A stretch of 10,769 nucleotides of DNA from Bacillota bacterium (lineage in GTDB: Bacteria > Bacillota > Clostridia > Christensenellales > UMGS416). The notes under the pieces were generated by a model. It searched no databases. It saw only the letters and a list, made by a program, of their open reading frames with translations, and was not told the origin of the DNA. The stretch lies in contig JAEYYW010000037.1 in assembly GCA_023428265.1 (NCBI GenBank), positions 1 to 10,769 on the forward strand, in the 5' to 3' direction. Every line of letters starts with the position of its first letter. Within the stretch, counting starts at the first letter, position 1. This document shows, piece after piece, positions 7,133 to 10,769 of this stretch. The position numbers were made by a program, and so were the translations under genes.

Positions 7133-8440
7133 TCAACGGACAACCTCATAGATCAATGGCGGTGCGTCGGCTCTGTCCTTAGCGATCACAACAGCCGCGC
7201 CAAACACGTCCATCGCTTCTCCCCCCCGCCGCTCATCGTTGAAGCAGAACCTTGCCAGCGGCTCTCCGGCTGCCACGGAATCGCCCAGCTCCTTGAGCAT
7301 CACATACCCCACGGCAGGATCGATCACATCGTCCTTTTTCTCCCGCCCCGCACCCAAAAGCTGCGCGGCGCGGCCCATCTCCTGCACATCCATTGCCGTG
7401 ATCCACCCATCGCGGGCCGCCACCGCGTTTTTCACATGGACCGTGTGATACAGCGAGGACGGGTCATCCAGAACGTCAGCGTTGCCACCCAGCTCCCCGA
7501 TCATAGCCTTGAATCGCCGGAGCCCTTCGCCGCTATCGATGGCCCCGCGCATCATCAGCACACCCTGCGCGTGGCTTTCCGCGACGCCGCCCAGCACGAG
7601 CATCTCCGCACCCAGCTCAATGGAAAGCCGGCACAAACGCCCGTCGCCATGGAGGCCGGACAGAATCTCCACAGCCTCTGCCACCTCCAGGCCGTTGCCC
7701 ACCGCCCTGCCCAGAGGCTGGTTCATGTCGGTGAGGTATGCCACCGTCTGCCGCCCCGCAGCCCGGCCCAGGTCCACCATCGCCTGCGCCAGGGCATGGG
7801 CATCCTCCCTGCCTTTCATAAACGCGCCGCTGCCGCACTTCACGTCCAGCACAATGGCGTCGGCACCGGCTGCCAGTTTTTTGCTCATCACGCTGGCGGC
7901 GATCAGAGGCAGGCTATCCACAGTGGCCGTTACATCGCGGAGAGCGTAAAGCAGTTTGTCGGCAGGGGCAAGATTGCCGGACTGACCCACCACAGCCAAC
8001 CCGGCTTTGCGCACAATCTCCAGGAATCTGGCAGGCTCCTGCGCCACTTGCACGCCGGTGATGCTCTCCAGCTTGTCCAGCGTGCCGCCGGTGTGCCCCA
8101 GGCCTCTGCCGCTCATCTTTGCCACAGGCAAGCCGCAGGCCGCCGCCAGAGGCGCCGCCACCAGTGTGGTGGTGTCGCCTACGCCGCCGGTGCTGTGCTT
8201 GTCCACCTTCACACCGGGGATGGCGGAAAGATCCACCATGTCGCCGGAACGGGCCATCGCCAGCGTGAGGGCAGCGGTTTCACCGGTGGTCATGCCGCGA
8301 AACCAAACCGCCATCAGCCACGCCGCAGCCTGATAATCCGGCAACCGGCCAGCTGAAACCTCGGCAATGAACCAGTTGATCTCTTCTGCGTCCAGCTCCA
8401 GGCCACGCTTCTTCTTCTCAATGATGTCTATCACACGCAT
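7133..8440 (-). CDS. pdp: Pyrimidine-nucleoside phosphorylase
   Basis: Splits uridine and thymidine (and deoxyuridine) with phosphate into base and (deoxy)ribose-1-phosphate, for pyrimidine salvage or sugar use. From the chosen start the protein has 435 residues, as in Bacillus Pdp. The family signature SGRGLGHTGGTLDKLE is at 110-125; the phosphate-binding DKHSTGGVGDT is at 80-90; the base-binding Arg168, Ser183 and Lys187 are present at the same numbers as in the Bacillus-type enzyme. An N-terminal helical domain (about 1-65), the alpha/beta core and the C-terminal domain are all there. The ATG at 8440 is chosen because GAGG (8447-8450) sits 6 bases upstream and numbering then matches homologues; an ATG at 8461 that overlaps the previous stop as ATGA would add 7 residues. 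It is probably cotranscribed with the lipoprotein gene upstream. Thymidine phosphorylase (deoA) is the close alternative, but the Bacillus-like sequence favours pdp. Confidence 0.95.
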   Translation of the reverse strand: MRVIDIIEKKKRGLELDAEEINWFIAEVSAGRLPDYQAAAWLMAVWFRGMTTGETAALTLAMARSGDMVDLSAIPGVKVDKHSTGGVGDTTTLVAAPLAAACGLPVAKMSGRGLGHTGGTLDKLESITGVQVAQEPARFLEIVRKAGLAVVGQSGNLAPADKLLYALRDVTATVDSLPLIAASVMSKKLAAGADAIVLDVKCGSGAFMKGREDAHALAQAMVDLGRAAGRQTVAYLTDMNQPLGRAVGNGLEVAEAVEILSGLHGDGRLCRLSIELGAEMLVLGGVAESHAQGVLMMRGAIDSGEGLRRFKAMIGELGGNADVLDDPSSLYHTVHVKNAVAARDGWITAMDVQEMGRAAQLLGAGREKKDDVIDPAVGYVMLKELGDSVAAGEPLARFCFNDERRGGEAMDVFGAAVVIAKDRADAPPLIYEVVR

Positions 8441-8446
8441 GTGTTT

Positions 8447-8452
8447 CCTCTT
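8447..8452 (-). promoter_or_regulatory. Ribosome binding site that favours the inner ATG of pdp
   Basis: AAGAGG on the minus strand lies 6 bases before the ATG at 8440. No comparable site precedes the ATG at 8461, which could only start by translational coupling to the upstream stop. Confidence 0.6.
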
Positions 8453-8457
8453 CAGCC

Positions 8458-8919
8458 TCATTTGGCGGCTTTCGCCAGTGCCATTGCGACCTGCCGGAGC
8501 GACTCTTCCTCATCTTCAAAACCAAGAGCAGAAATCCGAATGTAGTAGTTCCCCGCTCTCAGGTGCGCCGCCCGGTGGTCATAGCAGGCTTCCCCATTAT
8601 CCACGGCAATGGTGTCGGCACCGTTGCTGGCCTGACGGTAAAGCCCGTCGCAATCGGCCGGCGGGAAGCGGATCTCCACAACCAAAAGCCTGGGGAACCC
8701 CTCCGTTTCCTGCCAAGCCCAGCAGGCGAAGCCCTCGTTTGCATCCAGCCGGTCATAGGCAAGCTCCATCGGCTCTCCGGCCAGCTCGCTCACCAGTGTA
8801 TCCGGGAGGAGGGTCAACCGATCCGGCAGCGCCGGGCTCGTGCCTTTGGAAGAGCAGCCGGACGCCGCCAGCAAGACCGCCAGCAGCACCACCATAACAA
8901 CGCGTTTCATATTCTGCAC
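8458..8919 (-). CDS. Small lipoprotein of unknown function
   Basis: At most 153 residues. The N-terminus is a lipoprotein signal: MKRVV, hydrophobic VVLLAVLLAA, lipobox ASGC with Cys22, then a Ser/Gly/Thr linker; so it should be anchored outside the membrane. The mature domain, about 125 residues, has alternating beta and helical segments (for example PRLLVVEIRFP and NYYIRISALGF) and ends in a Lys/Ala-rich helix. It contains three cysteines after the lipidated one (CWAW, DCDG, ACYD). No family is recognised. The start is unclear: the first in-frame start is GTG (8917-8919), the next ATG is at 8910 and fits a signal peptide equally well (150 residues); neither has a well-placed ribosome binding site. 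It sits 44 bases after the yhfC stop and 17 bases before the preferred pdp start, so it belongs to that set of genes. Confidence 0.75.
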   Translation of the reverse strand: MQNMKRVVMVVLLAVLLAASGCSSKGTSPALPDRLTLLPDTLVSELAGEPMELAYDRLDANEGFACWAWQETEGFPRLLVVEIRFPPADCDGLYRQASNGADTIAVDNGEACYDHRAAHLRAGNYYIRISALGFEDEEESLRQVAMALAKAAK

Positions 8920-8963
8920 CCATCACAGACTTTCCTTTCATTCTATGAAGGGTGCGGGGCGGG

Positions 8964-9794
8964 CTATTCCGCAGCGGGGATAGTTTGCTGCTGGAGGAGG
9001 GTTTGGTCTTTGCGCCAGTTGCGGGCTTGTTTGATGATGTAGAGCAAAGAGATCACACCAATGACAAACAACACACCTTCCGACGACCAAGCGCCAGCCA
9101 GCCTAGACGTGCCCACTGCCAGCAGATTTGCGCATCCATGGAGAATAATCGCTGCCGGCAAGCGCAGCCATTTGCTGCCGGTTTGAAACCCTTTCAGCAA
9201 GAACAAAGACAGTGCAATATGTAATAGTATTGCAAAAATCCTCTCTACTCCACCCAGCAAGAAGGTTGCAGGGGGCAACTGTATCATATTTGTAACAACA
9301 CTCTCCGGAATTGCGTTGCCAAGCGACGCCAGTGATCCAGTGTTGATCATAAGTGAAAACACAATATTGTTAACAAAAACAAACCCCGTCATCAGGATTG
9401 CCTCGATTCCACCGTGACCAATGCCATATGACAAGCCATCAGGGTAGTTGTGGCGCTTCTTCAGGATGGAAAACGCAGCAAAACGAGCTGGTTCCTCCAC
9501 CAGGCCAGCCAAAAAGCAAGAATAGATTAAGAACGCCCAGCCGGTGCCGTCACCAACGAAAGCCTTATACCAATCAAACATAGAAAGTATGCTGCCAAGA
9601 AAGAGCTGACGAAAGATAATCTGAGATACCACGAAACCAGCGATACCAAGCCCGAGAGGCGCAAAAGAAAACGCCTTCTTATACTTGACCTTCCCCCAGA
9701 TCGCCAGGCCGATCGGCACGCCAAAGCAAATCAGTAGAGTAACACACATAAACACAATCGACAAAGGGCTCACAGTTTGTATCGGCGACATCAT
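8964..9794 (-). CDS. YhfC/PrsW-like intramembrane protease
   Basis: A multi-pass membrane protein of about 276 residues with roughly seven to eight hydrophobic segments and a charged, Gln-rich C-terminal tail. Motifs fit the superfamily of membrane-embedded glutamic/CPBP-type proteases, nearest to YhfC: EEPAR (105-109, counted from the longest frame), HGGIEAIL (132-139), a His197 in a later membrane segment, and HGCAN (224-228). These families cleave peptides or membrane proteins within the bilayer; the substrate here is unknown. The start is chosen from AGAGGAG (9800-9806), which lies 5 bases before ATG 9794 and 8 before ATG 9791; the longest frame would begin at 9809 but its first codons are the ribosome binding site itself. 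By eye its coding sequence is less GC-rich than ahcY, pdp or glgB, perhaps because of hydrophobic codons or transfer. PrsW or a CAAX-type protease is the alternative call. Confidence 0.85.
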   Translation of the reverse strand: MMSPIQTVSPLSIVFMCVTLLICFGVPIGLAIWGKVKYKKAFSFAPLGLGIAGFVVSQIIFRQLFLGSILSMFDWYKAFVGDGTGWAFLIYSCFLAGLVEEPARFAAFSILKKRHNYPDGLSYGIGHGGIEAILMTGFVFVNNIVFSLMINTGSLASLGNAIPESVVTNMIQLPPATFLLGGVERIFAILLHIALSLFLLKGFQTGSKWLRLPAAIILHGCANLLAVGTSRLAGAWSSEGVLFVIGVISLLYIIKQARNWRKDQTLLQQQTIPAAE

Positions 9795-9862
9795 AACAAC
9801 TCCTCTCATATTTCCATAGAAATACTACTCTGCCGTTAACCCCATCTCCATCTCAACCTGTC

Positions 9863-9884
9863 AAAACCATGCATCCATGGGTTT
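9863..9884. repeat. Imperfect inverted repeat, 9-base arms
   Basis: AAAACCATG (9863-9871) and CATGGGTTT (9876-9884) pair at eight of nine positions around the spacer CATC. One arm overlaps the TTGACA hexamer on the minus strand, which would suit an operator for the protease gene. Confidence 0.4.
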
Positions 9885-9951
9885 AACTGTCGCAACGGTG
9901 GCGCGATACCGCACACTGCTGCCGCTGAAGCCAGTTCTTCCCATCCCGATC

Positions 9952-9957
9952 ATTATA
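9952..9957 (-). promoter_or_regulatory. Possible -10 element for the protease operon
   Basis: A perfect TATAAT on the minus strand. The -35 position (TGGCCT at 17 bases) is poor and there is no extended TG, and the leader would be about 150 bases long, so this is only a candidate. Confidence 0.3.
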
Positions 9958-9963
9958 TCGCAT

Positions 9964-9987
9964 TACGGCATGCAAGGCCATGCGGTA
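9964..9987. repeat. Imperfect inverted repeat, 9-base arms
   Basis: TACGGCATG (9964-9972) and CATGCGGTA (9979-9987) pair at eight of nine positions around the spacer CAAGGC. It covers the -35 region of the candidate TATAAT at 9952-9957. Confidence 0.35.
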
Positions 9988-10074
9988 TGTTACAACTTTG
10001 ATACGGCTCCGCAATTTGCAGAAAACAAGCAAATATTACGATAGTCTTGCTCGGGCAGAAAAGGAAAAGTGACT

Positions 10075-10769
10075 ATGTATCCGGCGAGACCTATTTTCAG
10101 GAGATACCGGCTCAGGAACAAATCCAGGCTGATGGGAAGCGTTGTCATCGCGGTGCTGCTGGCAGCGGGCAGCGTCATTGCTTTGACACTTGCGCAGCAA
10201 GGCAGCGAAACGGGGTTGCCAGCCCTGGGCGAGCCCATGGCATCACTTGCCGCGCAATTCATCGCCGGCAGCACGGCTGAAACGTCCAGCAGAGCAACTG
10301 CCGATCCTGCCGCTTCACCCCCGGCAGCCTCGCCCGATGACTGGCGCCTGATCCTCGTGAACAAAGACTACCCGCTGCCGCAAGACTACCGCGCCCAAAT
10401 GCGCCAGCTGCCGAACGGGTTGTACTTTGACGCCAGAGCCTTTGACGACCTGACGGCAATGATCCACGAGGGGGAAAGCCAGGGTTTGGACTTTGTGATC
10501 TGCTCGGCTTTTCGGTCGGTGGAAAAGCAACAGGAACTGTTTGATGCGCAATTGTCGGTGGAAATGGCCTCAGGGCTCAGCCGCGACGATGCCGTGAAGG
10601 CCACTGCCACCAAGGTGGCCCCGCCCGGCACCAGCGAACACAACCTGGGGCTTGCGGCAGACATCGTGGCGTACCGCTACCAGAAGCTGGATCAGGGATA
10701 CTGCGACACACCCGAATACGTCTGGCTGAGAGACAACGCCCACCGCTTCGGCTTTATCATGCGCTACCC
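10075..10769 (+). CDS. VanY-like D-alanyl-D-alanine carboxypeptidase, membrane-anchored, partial
   Basis: Removes the last D-Ala from peptidoglycan stem peptides, outside the cell. The first 231 codons are in the window and the frame is still open at the edge. Residues 1-19 are basic, residues 20-41 are one hydrophobic membrane segment, and a Ser/Ala/Pro/Thr-rich linker (about 64-88) leads to the M15B domain. Motifs: SAFRSVEKQ (144-152), PGTSEHNLGLAAD (184-196) with zinc ligands His189 and Asp196, and HRFGFIMRYP at the edge. The catalytic Glu and third zinc His should follow just outside the window. The ATG at 10075 has AAGGA (10061-10065) 9 bases upstream. It is the only plus-strand gene and points away from the protease gene. 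A D,D-dipeptidase of the VanX type is less likely because of the SxHxxGxAxD pattern within a VanY-type context. Nothing here shows glycopeptide resistance genes nearby. Confidence 0.92.
   Translation, partial: MYPARPIFRRYRLRNKSRLMGSVVIAVLLAAGSVIALTLAQQGSETGLPALGEPMASLAAQFIAGSTAETSSRATADPAASPPAASPDDWRLILVNKDYPLPQDYRAQMRQLPNGLYFDARAFDDLTAMIHEGESQGLDFVICSAFRSVEKQQELFDAQLSVEMASGLSRDDAVKATATKVAPPGTSEHNLGLAADIVAYRYQKLDQGYCDTPEYVWLRDNAHRFGFIMRY

Larger units (their letters stand above)
9795..10074. other. Divergent intergenic region between the protease gene and vanY-like gene
   Basis: This stretch of 280 bases has no convincing gene. It must hold both promoters. For the minus strand, TATAAT occurs at 9952-9957 without a good -35, and a perfect TTGACA at 9859-9864 without a good -10. 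For the plus strand the best pair is weak: TTTGCA (10015-10020) and TACGAT (10037-10042) with 16 bases spacing. Two imperfect inverted repeats lie here and are listed separately. Confidence 0.6.

Noticed and set aside
6944..8356. A 470-residue plus-strand frame opposite pdp
   Set aside because: Its sequence is rich in His, Arg and Gln in a pattern typical of a reverse-strand shadow, and pdp fully explains the region.
9990..10664. Minus-strand frames opposite the vanY-like gene
   Set aside because: The plus-strand frame has clear M15B motifs and a ribosome binding site; the others are shadows.

Overview
The window looks like chromosomal DNA of a Gram-positive, clostridia-like bacterium. Reasons: strong AGGAGG-type ribosome binding sites, frequent GTG and TTG starts, two proteins with a lipobox, a YhfC-type membrane protease, a VanY-type D,D-carboxypeptidase, and enzymes that read like Bacillus/Clostridium or Thermotoga homologues. 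Base composition is moderately GC-rich by eye. No RNA gene, insertion sequence, CRISPR array or phage gene was seen.

Layout: almost everything is on the minus strand, so read it from right to left. (1) At the right edge, on the plus strand, is the start of a membrane-anchored VanY-like peptidase (10075 to the end). (2) A divergent intergenic region (9795-10074) carries two imperfect inverted repeats. (3) A close-packed minus-strand set follows: a YhfC-family intramembrane protease, a small lipoprotein of unknown function, and pyrimidine-nucleoside phosphorylase (pdp). (4) From an extended -10 promoter at about 7030 runs a three-gene operon: an adenosylhomocysteinase-family hydrolase (ahcY), an S-adenosylhomocysteine/methylthioadenosine deaminase (mtaD) and a large lipoprotein with a beta-propeller-like C-terminal half. 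It ends at a clear rho-independent terminator (2491-2529). (5) From another extended -10 promoter at about 2436, with a perfect palindrome over the predicted transcription start, runs glycogen synthesis: branching enzyme (glgB), then ADP-glucose pyrophosphorylase (glgC), which leaves the window at the left edge.

How the genes work together: glgB and glgC make ADP-glucose and branch the glycogen chain. ahcY and mtaD both act on S-adenosylhomocysteine (SAH), the by-product of methylation. They are separated by 4 bases, and the mtaD ribosome binding site lies inside ahcY. The AhcY protein lacks the glutamate that in the human enzyme binds the adenine amino group; a lysine stands there. This suggests that SAH is first deaminated to S-inosylhomocysteine and then hydrolysed to inosine and homocysteine, as shown for a methanogen. 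That is the most interesting point in the window, and it is an inference. pdp would act in pyrimidine nucleoside salvage, so the middle of the window has a nucleoside-recycling theme.
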